From Phaeodactylum tricornutum CCAP 1055/1 (lineage: Eukaryota; Bacillariophyta; Bacillariophyceae; Surirellales; Neidiaceae), in the NCBI RefSeq assembly GCF_000150955.2, contig NC_011680.1:599926-663925 (forward strand): 64,000 bases of DNA. The letters are read 5' to 3'. The notes under the pieces are model-generated. The model did no database searches and was not told where the DNA came from. It saw nothing but the letters and a program-made list of their open reading frames with translations. Below, in pieces: positions 34,203 through 43,886 of this stretch; the first letter of the stretch is position 1, and the number at the start of each line of letters is the position of its first letter. The position numbers and the translations under genes were made by a program.

Positions 34203-36122
34203 ATGGAACCCCAAATTCGTCGGCGGCAAACGAAAAGCCGACGGAATCGCGATGGCCTGATTCGGTTCGCCCGTGACAGAACGAGCCAAAATGGCGAAGA
34301 TGGGATTATCGAACGATTATTTCAACTACTACCAACCGAAAGCGAGCGTTGGTGCGTCGACTTGGGCGCCTGGGACGGAGTTCATTTGAGCAACACTAAT
34401 TCGCTGCTGGTTGCCACAGCTGATGAGCATGTGTCTGCCGCAAACAGCACTCTATGGCATGGTGTGCTAGTGGAAGCCGACACAGACCGCTTTCAACACT
34501 TGCAACAGCTTTACGTCAATAGAGGCAATGTTTGTTTGAACGTATCAGTTTCCGGCATGTCTGATTCGCCGCACACACTGGAAAATATTTTGAAGACACA
34601 CGGTGACCGAATTAGCTTACCCAGTGACTTTGATTTTCTATGCATCGATATTGACGGTGCCGACTACTGGGTGTGGCACGATCTATTGAAGTCGGAATCC
34701 TACCGCCCTAGGGTTGTCTGCGTGGAGTTCAATCCGACCATACCGGATGATTTAATTTACATTCCAGAAAGAAGTGACGTGATACGACAAGGGTGCAGTC
34801 TAGCGGCGTTGGTAGAGCTTGCCAACGAATACGACTACGTCCTGGTCGAAACGACCTTGTACAATGCTTTTTTCGTCCCGATATCACTCTACGACTCCTA
34901 TCTGGCTGACGAAATTCCGGATACTTCGATTGAAGTCCTACACGAGACTACAATGGGTACAGCCCTTTATCAGCTTTATGACGGTTCCATCAAGTTGTGG
35001 GGTTGCAAAAAACTCCTCTGGCATCGACTACCGATGGACGAGTCCAAGGTGCAGATGCTACCGAGAGGGCAGCGTCAGTTTCCATTTGCCCCCCGCGAGA
35101 CCAAAAATTCATTGGCAATGAGCCACGCTGTTGACTTGCGCGTTTGCTACAGCGAAACATCTTCCGCCGACCAACGTGCAATATGCTCCGCCAATCTCGT
35201 TCGTCAGTTACAGAAGGACGGCTTTTGCTACGTGCGTGGGACAGGAATTGCTCGACAAACGTGCCAAAGAGCACTGGAGGCGACGCACTCGCTGCTTCAA
35301 GATGCGGACGAATGTGTGCGTCGGTCGTGTTTGACCACAGACCGTGCTCGGCGCGGGTACAGTCCCATGTGTACCGAGAATTTCAGTTCGCTGTTGGGAG
35401 AAACGGGACCGAACGATTTGGTGCGCAAGTTTCGGGTAGGACCCGTCGATGGACACGAGGGGGGCGGTGCGCTGCTGCAGCCGAATGTCTGGCCAGTCGA
35501 AGGGACGTGGGACGCGCCGACGGCGGCCGCTTTTCGCGCACACGTCGAAGCGTACTACGGTTCCATTTGTGCGGCAGCCACGACGATGGTGACGACCATT
35601 TGCCAAGGTATCTTGGCGATGTATCCGGATCTCGAGGCCGCATTGGCTCCACTGATGAAGGAATCACTGGCACACTCATCGATTCTAACGCTTCTGGGAT
35701 ACCGCGTTGGCTCTCGTCACAAGGGTCGATCGAAAGGTCCGTTGGTGGCGGCGCATACGGACGTGGGCGTGATTACCGTGCTCGTCTTCGATGACGGTGA
35801 TTGCGCAACCTTGCAACGCCGTACCGGACAGGGAGACTGGGAGGACGTTGTTTTGCCCGCGTCGGTGCCGGACGATCCCATTTTTGTCGTGAACGTGGCG
35901 GACTGTTTTTCCGAATTGAGTGGTGGACGTTTGCCTTCGACGATTCATCGAGTAGTCGCGCGACCGGGAAAGACGCAACCGCGCAACGGCTGTGCCTTAT
36001 TTGTGGGACTGGATCCTCACGAAATGCTATGTATCCAGGACGAAGCGATGACGTACGAATGCTGGCGCAAACGACGGATCGCACGAGCGCAAACGGTACA
36101 CCGAGAGTCGTCGTCGTCATAG
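34203..36122 (+). CDS. FkbM-like methyltransferase / 2-oxoglutarate Fe(II) oxygenase fusion
   Basis: Single exon of 639 residues from the first in-frame ATG; the frame is open a little further upstream without an ATG. Seen: the N-terminal half (~20-290) has TSQNGEDGIIERLF, CVDLGAWDGVHLSNT, GVLVEADTDRF and FLCIDIDGADYWVW. This resembles FkbM-type SAM-dependent methyltransferases with a glycine-poor SAM loop. The C-terminal half (~320-620) resembles isopenicillin-N-synthase-like oxygenases: LVRQLQKDGFCYV, the HxD pair AAHTDVGVITVL, and the distal STIHRVVARPG with its His and Arg for iron and 2-oxoglutarate. Both halves look complete. Known: such oxygenases hydroxylate or cyclise small molecules. 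Inferred: the two activities act in one pathway on a shared product. Substrates are unknown. Confidence 0.8.
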   Translation: MEPQIRRRQTKSRRNRDGLIRFARDRTSQNGEDGIIERLFQLLPTESERWCVDLGAWDGVHLSNTNSLLVATADEHVSAANSTLWHGVLVEADTDRFQHLQQLYVNRGNVCLNVSVSGMSDSPHTLENILKTHGDRISLPSDFDFLCIDIDGADYWVWHDLLKSESYRPRVVCVEFNPTIPDDLIYIPERSDVIRQGCSLAALVELANEYDYVLVETTLYNAFFVPISLYDSYLADEIPDTSIEVLHETTMGTALYQLYDGSIKLWGCKKLLWHRLPMDESKVQMLPRGQRQFPFAPRETKNSLAMSHAVDLRVCYSETSSADQRAICSANLVRQLQKDGFCYVRGTGIARQTCQRALEATHSLLQDADECVRRSCLTTDRARRGYSPMCTENFSSLLGETGPNDLVRKFRVGPVDGHEGGGALLQPNVWPVEGTWDAPTAAAFRAHVEAYYGSICAAATTMVTTICQGILAMYPDLEAALAPLMKESLAHSSILTLLGYRVGSRHKGRSKGPLVAAHTDVGVITVLVFDDGDCATLQRRTGQGDWEDVVLPASVPDDPIFVVNVADCFSELSGGRLPSTIHRVVARPGKTQPRNGCALFVGLDPHEMLCIQDEAMTYECWRKRRIARAQTVHRESSSS

Positions 36123-36277
36123 TGGTCCACATCGGCCGAGTCTTGCTCTAGCGCAAGAACGCCTGTGTAAATCGGCGTAAACGACAGTCGACTATAGTGT
36201 TGACCGGAGGTGTACGACAATTGCGTCGCGTGTCTTTGAAAGGGTATATAGTTTATACTATAATACATACTTTGTAA

Positions 36278-37024
36278 TTACGGAATTTCCCGCGGCCGGG
36301 CACACTTGCGTGGTTCGGTAGTGCCGGTTTCGGGACAGGCCATTTCTTTCCAACTGGTGGGTCGCATGGGTTTCCCACTTTTCCGTGAGAGTGCGTGCAA
36401 GACGCCCAACTCTGGTTCCGCCGTAGTCAAATAGTAGCGGCGACTGTCGCCAAGCGAGAGTACTCGTGCGAGTACCAAGTCTCCAGGCAAGAAGGAATCT
36501 TGCATGCGAATTGGTTCCGACGGTCCGTCACGCACGTCTTCCCGATGAATCGCCCCTTCCGGTCGATGCAGCAGCGTTGCGGTGGCCGTCGTCACGCCGT
36601 CGGCGGCGAGTATTTCTAAAACGGCTTGTTGCCGGGTAATCCGTACCACACGGGCCAGTACGACGCGACCTACCGTAAGCACCGTGGTGGATGCCGGACC
36701 CTGAGAAGAACGAGCTTGTACGATTGCCCATACGAGAGCGTCCTCTGGAGCACTTGTCGTGGTGGTGGTGGTGGTTGGTTTGGCTGATGAGGTTGCTGTG
36801 GCTGTCGCTGCTACTGCTGCTTCTGACGATGACACCGAGAGTGTCCCTGTCGTGCTGGCGTAGACGTGACCGGCCCGGACGTAGGTTCCCGGTCCGGGTT
36901 GGATTTGTCGGATGGTCCCGAGTCGATCGCCGGGAACGACGGTGCTACCGAGTACGTATCGAAGGGTTGGTGCAACGGAGGTTCTTGCAACAGGCGGACC
37001 CAATCCCTCTGCTGGTGTCACCAT
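36278..37024 (-). CDS. CSL4: Exosome cap subunit CSL4
   Basis: Single exon of 248 residues from the ATG at 37024. Seen: an N-terminal domain with VVPGDRLGTIRQ and GPGTYVRAGHVYAS; an S1 RNA-binding domain with VGRVVLARVVRI and GAIHREDVRDG; then PGDLVLARVLSLGDSRRYYLTTAEPELGV; and a C-terminal zinc-ribbon-like piece, SWKEMACPETGTTEPRKCARP. These match EXOSC1/CSL4 in order. An Ala/Thr/Ser-rich insertion (~75-95, with a run of threonines) sits between the first domain and the S1 fold. Known: CSL4 caps the nine-subunit RNA exosome and takes part in 3'-5' RNA decay in nucleus and cytoplasm. It converges with the oxygenase fusion gene across ~150 bp. Confidence 0.94.
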   Translation of the reverse strand: MVTPAEGLGPPVARTSVAPTLRYVLGSTVVPGDRLGTIRQIQPGPGTYVRAGHVYASTTGTLSVSSSEAAVAATATATSSAKPTTTTTTTSAPEDALVWAIVQARSSQGPASTTVLTVGRVVLARVVRITRQQAVLEILAADGVTTATATLLHRPEGAIHREDVRDGPSEPIRMQDSFLPGDLVLARVLSLGDSRRYYLTTAEPELGVLHALSRKSGKPMRPTSWKEMACPETGTTEPRKCARPREIP

Positions 37025-38024
37025 TGTGGCGTCTGTCAATGATCCAAACCAGAAAAACGTGTGGGGCCGTGCCGAGCGTCGTCGTCATGGTGGAGCCCAA
37101 GGAATGTATGCTAGAGCCTGTCTCTCTAGTAAGTAGGCTAGAGCTCTACTAGGAGAGCCTCTCTAGCTAGCTAGTAGCGTTGGGTTCACTGTCAGTCGTT
37201 GGTCTGGAGTGATTCCCGTATGGTGACGATTAGGCCGGACGGGGAGCGAATGATCGGCTGCGCTACGAGCGACCCACGGACGGATTGGTGGGTCCAGTAC
37301 CCTACCCTGCTGTAGTCGTCACGGTGGATTGGTGGGAAGGGAGAAAACGTTAGGTCCGGGTATCTTTGGAGGAAACGCACAGTCACAGAAACAGTCAACC
37401 CAATCGCAACACACCCTCCTCCGGTTCCCGAAACCGGTTTCCCCCTCGAGCCGTCCACGCCACGCGATCCCATTCCGGCTACCACCCGCCCGCGTACCGT
37501 CCGCGCTCGTAGGCCGACGCGCTACGACTGGTCTACGGAAGAGCGACCGACCAACCGAAGAGGTACCCATCGAACTGTAAGTAACAGTAACTATCCATCC
37601 ATCCATCCATTGCTAACTAGCTAGTTAGCTAGCTAGGGACTCGTTCGATCGTGCGAATTTGACTCTGCACAGTGCTGCTGGTCTGATAATATACACTCTC
37701 GATACTTTTTGGGATAGCGATTGCCAGTGCCAAAAAACGTCGCTGGATATTCGGACACTTTGGGTACGACGAGCAATCGACCGTTCCACGCACGTGTGCC
37801 GTGCCAAATCGTAGTCTCTCTCTCTGTGCGAGACTGGTATTGCGAGTGTGTGTGATTGTTATTGCGTGTGCGTAGGGAGAAGTCCGGATCGGGGGACGAC
37901 ATGAGACAGTGATCCTTGACACTCCTTTCGTTCGACAAAAGACTTGTTTGGGTATATCTATCTACCTACCTACCCACATACCTACCCCACTGTGGACGTG
38001 CCTTGTACAGTCGCCTACCGCAGC
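37025..38024. other. Intergenic with CTAGCTAG and CATC simple repeats
   Basis: This is the divergent upstream region of CSL4 and PPP4R2. It contains CTAGCTAG runs (37162-37173 and 37612-37637), a (CCAT)n run (37596-37610) and CTACCTACC runs near 37965-37986. A stretch at ~37330-37580 is open on both strands and ends at a GTAAGT donor-like site, so it could be a non-coding 5' exon of PPP4R2. That is not supported further. Confidence 0.5.
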
Positions 38025-40589
38025 ATGTTTACGGCAGTGGCTTCCAACGCCACGACAATGCAACAACAACAACAACAACAACAGCAATTCGTCAACGGTA
38101 CCGATTCGCGGAATGACGACGTGCACCGCAACGTCGAGACTCACGGCCAAACGGGAGAGACCCAAGAAACGACAACACCGGAACGGACGATTGTACCCGA
38201 AGGCAAATACGAGGCGAGCGGAACTGCGGCTTTGGCTGATGCCAAAGAGCCGTATCAACAGCCACAAACCCGGATAGGCGCATCCTCCGAGACGGATACC
38301 ACTCTGCCCAGCGACTTGCGGAAAATTCTGGAACAAGTCGCGGAGACCGGTTCGTGCCACTGGTTGTCGTGGAACCATAGTAGCCATCAAAGCAATATCG
38401 GTGTGGGTCTCGATACCGGTACTACGAACGGCAATCCCATGCCCCACACCACCCCGGACGGGAACTCTTCCACTGCACCCGACACCACACGCACGACTCG
38501 CCCCCACCCGAGCACGTCCGCATCTCTGTACACCGCCCCGCCCCTCTTACGCCCACCAACGGCATCGATGCCCGCATCAACCGCACACCTAACAGCGGGA
38601 CACGTACGTCCCACGCCGCTCTATCCGTCGGCTTCCTCATCACAACCAGCCCGCAAAAAACCTCGCAACGGCCTGCAAGCATCGAGACCACCGCCACCCC
38701 AACGACGGTTCGATGGGACCGTGGCGGCGAGTAAAACGACCACCTCGACCGCGGGCGCGCGCAAGCGTCCACTCTTTCTGATCCGCACCAGCAGTTCCGC
38801 TTCGGCGACCAGCAGTATCTTCTCACCCGGATCCGTCGGGAGTGGACGGACCTCCGGAAGTGAACCGGAAGACACATCGCAGTACGAGTGCGATTCCGAA
38901 GGAACGTCGGCCACATCCAATAGCGAGATTTCCATGGAACGGAGGGAACGGAATCGACGAAAGACGGCAGCACTAGCCGCAAACCAATTGGCGACAACAC
39001 GAATTAATGCCCCTCCGGCTGAAGCACCGCCCAATCTCAACTACAAGAGTCTGCGGGAAGCGATGCGAACGGCCTTGGGATTGGTATTGGATCGCTGGTA
39101 TAAATCGCGCGGTGGGTACAAGCTTTCGTTTGCCGAGCAAAAACGAAGCCGAGTGTCCGGCAATCATACTTCGTCATCCATGGAAAAGGCTGATTCAAAC
39201 ACAGTGCCGACTACAAGTGGTGACAATGGGAAGGAAGGGCGATCCGCAGAAGTCATTTTTCAGCAACGAAAGCATCGGCTAATGAATATGCTGGGTCCGA
39301 GACTGGACAGCAAGGATACCGAATCGTCCAAAACGCCAGCAGAAAACGTCCCGGACGACGACGGTCCCCCGTTTACTATACAACGAATTGCGGAAGTCCT
39401 ACTTGCTCCGGAACGTTGTTATACTCAGACTCATAAACTTTGCAACTGTTTGGAAAAGTTGCTTTTGGTAGCAGCTTCCACGAGGGCATTTGGGGGTAGT
39501 ACGGGTGGTGTTACATTTCAAAGCCAACGGGAAGAACGAGAGCTCGCCGCTCTGGGCCAAGAGAAAAATCGACTGCTATCCAGTTTTCGACAAAAAAGAA
39601 TTCGAAGGAGGGCGTCGTCCTCGTCGGACGATGTGCATGTAGAGCGCGGCGAAGCCGCCCATGGTGATCGACAAGGCGATGCCGACAACAGTAAAGTTCA
39701 GAAGGCACAAATGCTCGGAAGCGTTGCTGATCGTATGAACGGCAACGCTGGGGATTTGGAAGATTTGTCGGGAGCGGTAGATTGTTCTGAAGAATCGGTT
39801 CGGGAAATGTTAGAAGCGGCAGCTCGAGCATCCTTGCGGACGAAGTTTGACCATGTTGGGATCGATCCTCATTCATCGGCACTGGCAAACCGGGATCCGA
39901 GGTCGATTGCGGAAAACCGTGGAATGACCAATTCTCCCCCTCCCCCAAATGTAAGCATGGCCACCCTGCCTGGCCATTCCACATTACTAAGGAACCATAC
40001 GCATTCTGATCAAGATCTCGCCCATGTCGCGCGAGCGCCTTCTCCGATCCGTTTCAGTTCTCTTAGCGAGACCTCGTCTCCACCATCGATGCGAACACTA
40101 CACACAAATCCGAATATGCATCTTTTGCAGATTAACCATGCTGCAGCTTTGGCTGGTGTTTCGCCATTTGATCTCGTGGCGTTGAACGGAGGTACCGATG
40201 GTTCGGGAACAATATCCGTGGGGGCTACCGCCCATGTAGCTGCCAGCGCTTTGAAGGAGGCTGATTTGGAAAGTCGATCGTCCGCGTCTTCTGACGTCGA
40301 CTCGGAATCGGACGATATTTCGTTGGACGATTCGGCGTCCGACCGCAGTGACGGATCAGATTCTGGTCACAACGAACATTTGTCAGCTGCTAGAGCAATG
40401 GCGTTAAGCCGCATGCAACAGCAACAACGATTGCAGAGCCGTATGCAAATTTCGCTGGGGAACTATCATCAGAGTGAAGGTGTTCGGCCTCCAGCGGATT
40501 CTGAATATCAGAGCGGCGACAGTATCGATTCGATGAGAGCCGAAGATTCGGGCGGGAGTGATTCATCCTCATCCGACGTGGCAGACTGA
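38025..40589 (+). CDS. PPP4R2: Protein phosphatase 4 regulatory subunit 2-like
   Basis: Single exon of 854 residues from the ATG at 38025. Seen: a glutamine tract near the start (nine Q), long Ser/Thr/Pro-rich disordered regions, and a conserved helical core split into two parts. One is LREAMRTALGLVLDRWYKS (~345-365). The other is PPFTIQRIAEVLLAPERCYTQTHK with LEKLLLVAAS (~445-485), which matches the PPP4R2 family signature. The C-terminus is acidic and serine-rich (SDVDSESDDISLDD). Known: R2 recruits R3 and the PP4 catalytic subunit, which dephosphorylates H2AX and other DNA-damage and splicing factors. The protein is about twice the length of animal R2 because of low-complexity insertions. 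Confidence 0.85.
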   Translation: MFTAVASNATTMQQQQQQQQQFVNGTDSRNDDVHRNVETHGQTGETQETTTPERTIVPEGKYEASGTAALADAKEPYQQPQTRIGASSETDTTLPSDLRKILEQVAETGSCHWLSWNHSSHQSNIGVGLDTGTTNGNPMPHTTPDGNSSTAPDTTRTTRPHPSTSASLYTAPPLLRPPTASMPASTAHLTAGHVRPTPLYPSASSSQPARKKPRNGLQASRPPPPQRRFDGTVAASKTTTSTAGARKRPLFLIRTSSSASATSSIFSPGSVGSGRTSGSEPEDTSQYECDSEGTSATSNSEISMERRERNRRKTAALAANQLATTRINAPPAEAPPNLNYKSLREAMRTALGLVLDRWYKSRGGYKLSFAEQKRSRVSGNHTSSSMEKADSNTVPTTSGDNGKEGRSAEVIFQQRKHRLMNMLGPRLDSKDTESSKTPAENVPDDDGPPFTIQRIAEVLLAPERCYTQTHKLCNCLEKLLLVAASTRAFGGSTGGVTFQSQREERELAALGQEKNRLLSSFRQKRIRRRASSSSDDVHVERGEAAHGDRQGDADNSKVQKAQMLGSVADRMNGNAGDLEDLSGAVDCSEESVREMLEAAARASLRTKFDHVGIDPHSSALANRDPRSIAENRGMTNSPPPPNVSMATLPGHSTLLRNHTHSDQDLAHVARAPSPIRFSSLSETSSPPSMRTLHTNPNMHLLQINHAAALAGVSPFDLVALNGGTDGSGTISVGATAHVAASALKEADLESRSSASSDVDSESDDISLDDSASDRSDGSDSGHNEHLSAARAMALSRMQQQQRLQSRMQISLGNYHQSEGVRPPADSEYQSGDSIDSMRAEDSGGSDSSSSDVAD

Positions 40590-40736
40590 AAATTTGTGAC
40601 GGTTTCTATCTTCATCTCTCGTCTCCCACGTGTTGAGATGAAGCGTATTTTAAACATTACTATTAGTACGGCTGTAATAATAAAGGCGGAGATTTGGCGG
40701 TGAAGGATGAAGCATATAGCAATATTGATATTTCAA

Positions 40737-42182
40737 TTAGAACCATCCCTGGAAGGAAGAGTCTTGACCCCGCTTATACCATTTGAACGCGTTGAGCATG
40801 CTGGGAATGAGAATGACAGCGAATCCAAGGTATGCATTGGCCTGGAATGGAAAGTCAAGGAAGGGTTCTCCGTATTTGATAACATACGACACCGCTGCAC
40901 ATCCAGCAAAGAGCTTGACGAGAAAGCTATAGTCGTTGTCGCGGGCCAAGGCGTCTCCGAGATCTTCAAAGCCCATCAGAGACTTCTTTTGGCGAGATAC
41001 AATAGCTTGTGTACCGTTCACTTTCTCTTGCGGCAACGCGCGTAGAAATGTAGACACAATGGGACTGTCTGGTATCTGGTAACCGTTCGAACGAGCGATT
41101 CGATAGGCTGCATACGCCGCTGTCGTGTTGCCGACACACGTCAACAGCGCTTGGAACGGTACCAGAATGGAGATTTGATTGTAAAATAAGTGGTAGGTAC
41201 AAGCTGTAATACCCGAGGAATGCAGAGGCAGTAAACCCCAAGTCAGTCCTTTCCAGCGAGGATTGCACATTGCATCACTCCATCGCCAACAAAATCCCAT
41301 GGCTACCAAGAATTCCACCAAAGAGGATATGTGGATAATCCATGTGGCGATGGTCAAGGCGTTTTCGGGTTCCGGGTGAGAGGCCCCCCATTCTTCTATG
41401 GACACGGGGAGGTCCATAACTCCCCCGAGGTATGGTGTATGTACGGACGGATCCGCCATTGCTGGAATGGCGACCGAGACGGTGGCCAAGGCTGTCAATC
41501 CAACGACCAACCACGTCATTGGTAAGTAGCTGGTAGCGCTGATGGGCATCGTATCAAGCTGCTGCTCTTTCGCATTGAGAGCTTGACGAAATGCTACCAC
41601 CGTTATAAGATTTGTAACTGTCAGAAGCGATTCCGCACCTCCATGCAACCAATCACTGTCCGCCAAAGAAACTCCATATAGTAGCTTCGCAGCAATGGCG
41701 GCCGGAATTGTCAGAAAGACAAACAACAGGCATGTGGCGAAACCAACCGTCACACCTTTTGGTGTCTCGTTTTCTGGTCGATTCAAAAAATATAAGAACG
41801 CGAGGTATGGGAAAAGGGAAGCTCCAAAGAAGGGTCCGGCGAGAGCTTCGGCCGTATCCTGATCCATGTTGAGTATGTCATTAATACTATTACCAAGAAA
41901 AGAAAAGCTAAAATCGGAAAATATTGTCGATGGCGACGAAATGATTGTGGCAATGGACGCGGCCGATCCGGCGACTGCTTCCGGATTCATTGACATGACA
42001 CCTCGAAATCTCAGCTTGTGAGGTGTTTGAACACGAGTTTTATGGCACCCATCATTGATGCTGGGAAGGAGATTGCGAACTGCCTTCCTTTGCGGCAGCA
42101 ACTCCGTGAACGCCATTGCTACTGGATGTGCCGCAACGGCCAATCCCAATACAGAGGTCTTTAACCACCGTACCACGATCAT
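40737..42182 (-). CDS. Ycf49-like plastid membrane protein (DUF3593 + DUF2499)
   Basis: Single exon of 481 residues from the ATG at 42182. Seen: an N-terminal signal-like stretch (VLGLAVAAHPVAMAFTELLP) whose MA-FTE site resembles the diatom ASAF plastid cleavage motif, followed by a basic transit-like region. The mature part has several hydrophobic helices. GPFFGASLFPYLAFLYFLNRP fits DUF3593. ALTIATWIIHISSLVEFLVAM with a later PLHSSGITACTYHLFYN fits Ycf49/DUF2499. Known: Ycf49-like proteins are conserved in cyanobacteria and plastids but have no proven function. Here both domains sit in one chain, apparently in a plastid membrane. The two-domain fusion also occurs in other algae and plants as far as I recall. 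Confidence 0.82.
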   Translation of the reverse strand: MIVVRWLKTSVLGLAVAAHPVAMAFTELLPQRKAVRNLLPSINDGCHKTRVQTPHKLRFRGVMSMNPEAVAGSAASIATIISSPSTIFSDFSFSFLGNSINDILNMDQDTAEALAGPFFGASLFPYLAFLYFLNRPENETPKGVTVGFATCLLFVFLTIPAAIAAKLLYGVSLADSDWLHGGAESLLTVTNLITVVAFRQALNAKEQQLDTMPISATSYLPMTWLVVGLTALATVSVAIPAMADPSVHTPYLGGVMDLPVSIEEWGASHPEPENALTIATWIIHISSLVEFLVAMGFCWRWSDAMCNPRWKGLTWGLLPLHSSGITACTYHLFYNQISILVPFQALLTCVGNTTAAYAAYRIARSNGYQIPDSPIVSTFLRALPQEKVNGTQAIVSRQKKSLMGFEDLGDALARDNDYSFLVKLFAGCAAVSYVIKYGEPFLDFPFQANAYLGFAVILIPSMLNAFKWYKRGQDSSFQGWF

Positions 42183-42610
42183 GGTGGTTGTCTTGTGCAC
42201 CGGATAACAAGGAAAATCAACAATCTCATGCAAAAGCCCAAGCACAAGGACGCGCTTGGATACGAATCCAATGACTGCCTAATATATAAATCTTCAATCA
42301 GGAATGCATCAGAAAATGACTGAGAATTGACTTGCAACACAAACGAAAAGATATGGGGTATGGTCACTGACATTGACAGTGATTTGACTGGAAACCTGAC
42401 CCTTGCTACAGGAAATCTATGAACCTACCCTAATTAGTAGGAGCGCTATGAAAACATCACCTCATGAACAGACGTGATGAATCATCCAACATACACCGAC
42501 TCACAGTCAAAAGCTTCAGATTCACCTTGTCAGAATCCGACGTCCATCATGTCTCGTCATCACATCTCGGTCATCTCATCGGTATCATAGCCTTCTGCTA
42601 CGAAACTTCC
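42183..42610. other. Intergenic, divergent promoter region
   Basis: Short shared region between two diverging plastid-targeted genes (Ycf49-like and lumenal DUF1499). The + strand frame is open from an ATG at 42464, but the signal peptide is terminal only when the ATG at 42611 is used. No other feature is seen. Confidence 0.5.
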
Positions 42611-43573
42611 ATGACAATGAAAATGGGAATGCGCTGTTTGACGTTCATCTTGTTTACATGTGACGCGTCTTGGTCGCTCGTACCGTCCGTTTCGTATAAT
42701 GCGCAGCGGCTTGCCTGTAGAGCTCCAACGAATGATGTTGTGAATACTGGACAACGGGAGGAAGTCGACGATGTTGGTTTTGGGCGCCGACAGGCTCTGG
42801 CGGCTGCATTTGGCCTGGCTACGACTTCCTTTTCTTTTGCATCAACTCTTTCATCGTCACCACCGTCTGCCAACGCTTTCGACAACAAAATTTCTAGCAA
42901 ATACGACGATCGCCCCAAACGAAGAGGACCTCAGGTACAATTCTATCGTCCGCATAGTCACACTGACACAAAGCGTTTCCTGACACTCATCCAAGGCCCT
43001 GTTTCTCACCTCATGACAACTGTCTTTGTTTTCTTATTGCGCTGTATCTTATTCGTATAGCCCAAGGATCTGGGCGTAGCCATCCGCACCAATTTCGAAG
43101 GTGACGAATTCGCTGGTCTCAAAAACTGTGGCGCAGCGCCTAACTGTTTCTGCTCCACCATGGTGGACGACCCCGATCACGCAATTCCGGCTTTTGTGTG
43201 GCCAGGTTCTTTGGACCAAAAGCAAGCCTTTGCTCAGCTACAAGAAACACTACAGGCGTATCCTCCCGGTCAAAACGGTGTCGACGGTGGCGGATTTCTC
43301 ATGAAAACTTTTGACGACAACAAAGGATACGCATTTGTACAGTTTGAGGCTTTAAAGAATGGGTACATTGACGACGTTGAGTTTGCTTATATTGAGGGAT
43401 ACGGTGAGCGGGCGGTGCAGGTGCGTTCAAGCAGCCGTGTTGGGTACTTGGACTATGGAGTGAACGCCAAACGGGTCAACTGGATAGCCAAAGAGTTGCG
43501 GGGGAAAGGATGGGATGCCGTCGGCATAGACTTTACGACTCATCGTGGATATGCGCTGGAAAACCAGATTTGA
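42611..43573 (+). CDS. Thylakoid-lumen DUF1499 protein with Tat-type presequence (2 exons)
   Basis: Exons 42611-42934 and 43061-43573 give 278 residues. The 126 bp phase-0 intron (GTACAA...GTATAG) joins RGPQ-PKDLGV, where the DUF1499 domain begins. Seen: an ER-type signal ([15 protein letters not shown]), a plastid transit-like stretch, then a twin-arginine segment [14 protein letters not shown] with hydrophobic core and an SANA-FD cleavage site. The mature domain has [15 protein letters not shown] (the conserved CPxSPNCVS-like motif), [16 protein letters not shown] and [17 protein letters not shown], all typical of DUF1499. Known: DUF1499 proteins occur in cyanobacteria and plastid lumens; function is unproven. 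Inferred: the triple presequence directs it to the thylakoid lumen by the Tat path. Confidence 0.88.
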
Positions 43574-43886
43574 ACGATTTACCGTACAGTAATCATAGTT
43601 GGGTCACAACTTTGGGTATCAAATGGTACTTGTAGCATGTGGCTCTCAAAATTCAGAGATAAATATTTGTCGTAGTGAACGTCTGAACGTTAATCGTTAC
43701 TATATATTTTCATGAATAAGTAGAACATTATGCCACTTTCGGGTCTCTTGTGTTTCAAATTCGAAGCACTTCCAAAGTCTTCCTGGTCGTTCCCTGCGAT
43801 GTTACCGACAACAGAAATGGAACCAACTCGTCGTGCTTCCTCGTTCATTTCAATTTTCTCATCGTCGTCAACGGATCGAAGTGACT
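43574..43886. other. Intergenic
   Basis: Short region between the DUF1499 and Josephin genes, AT-rich at 43600-43720. No feature recognised. Confidence 0.5.

Noticed and set aside
37329-37580. Open frame on both strands, possible extra exon.
   Set aside because: No ATG and no similarity; kept only as a possible non-coding 5' exon.
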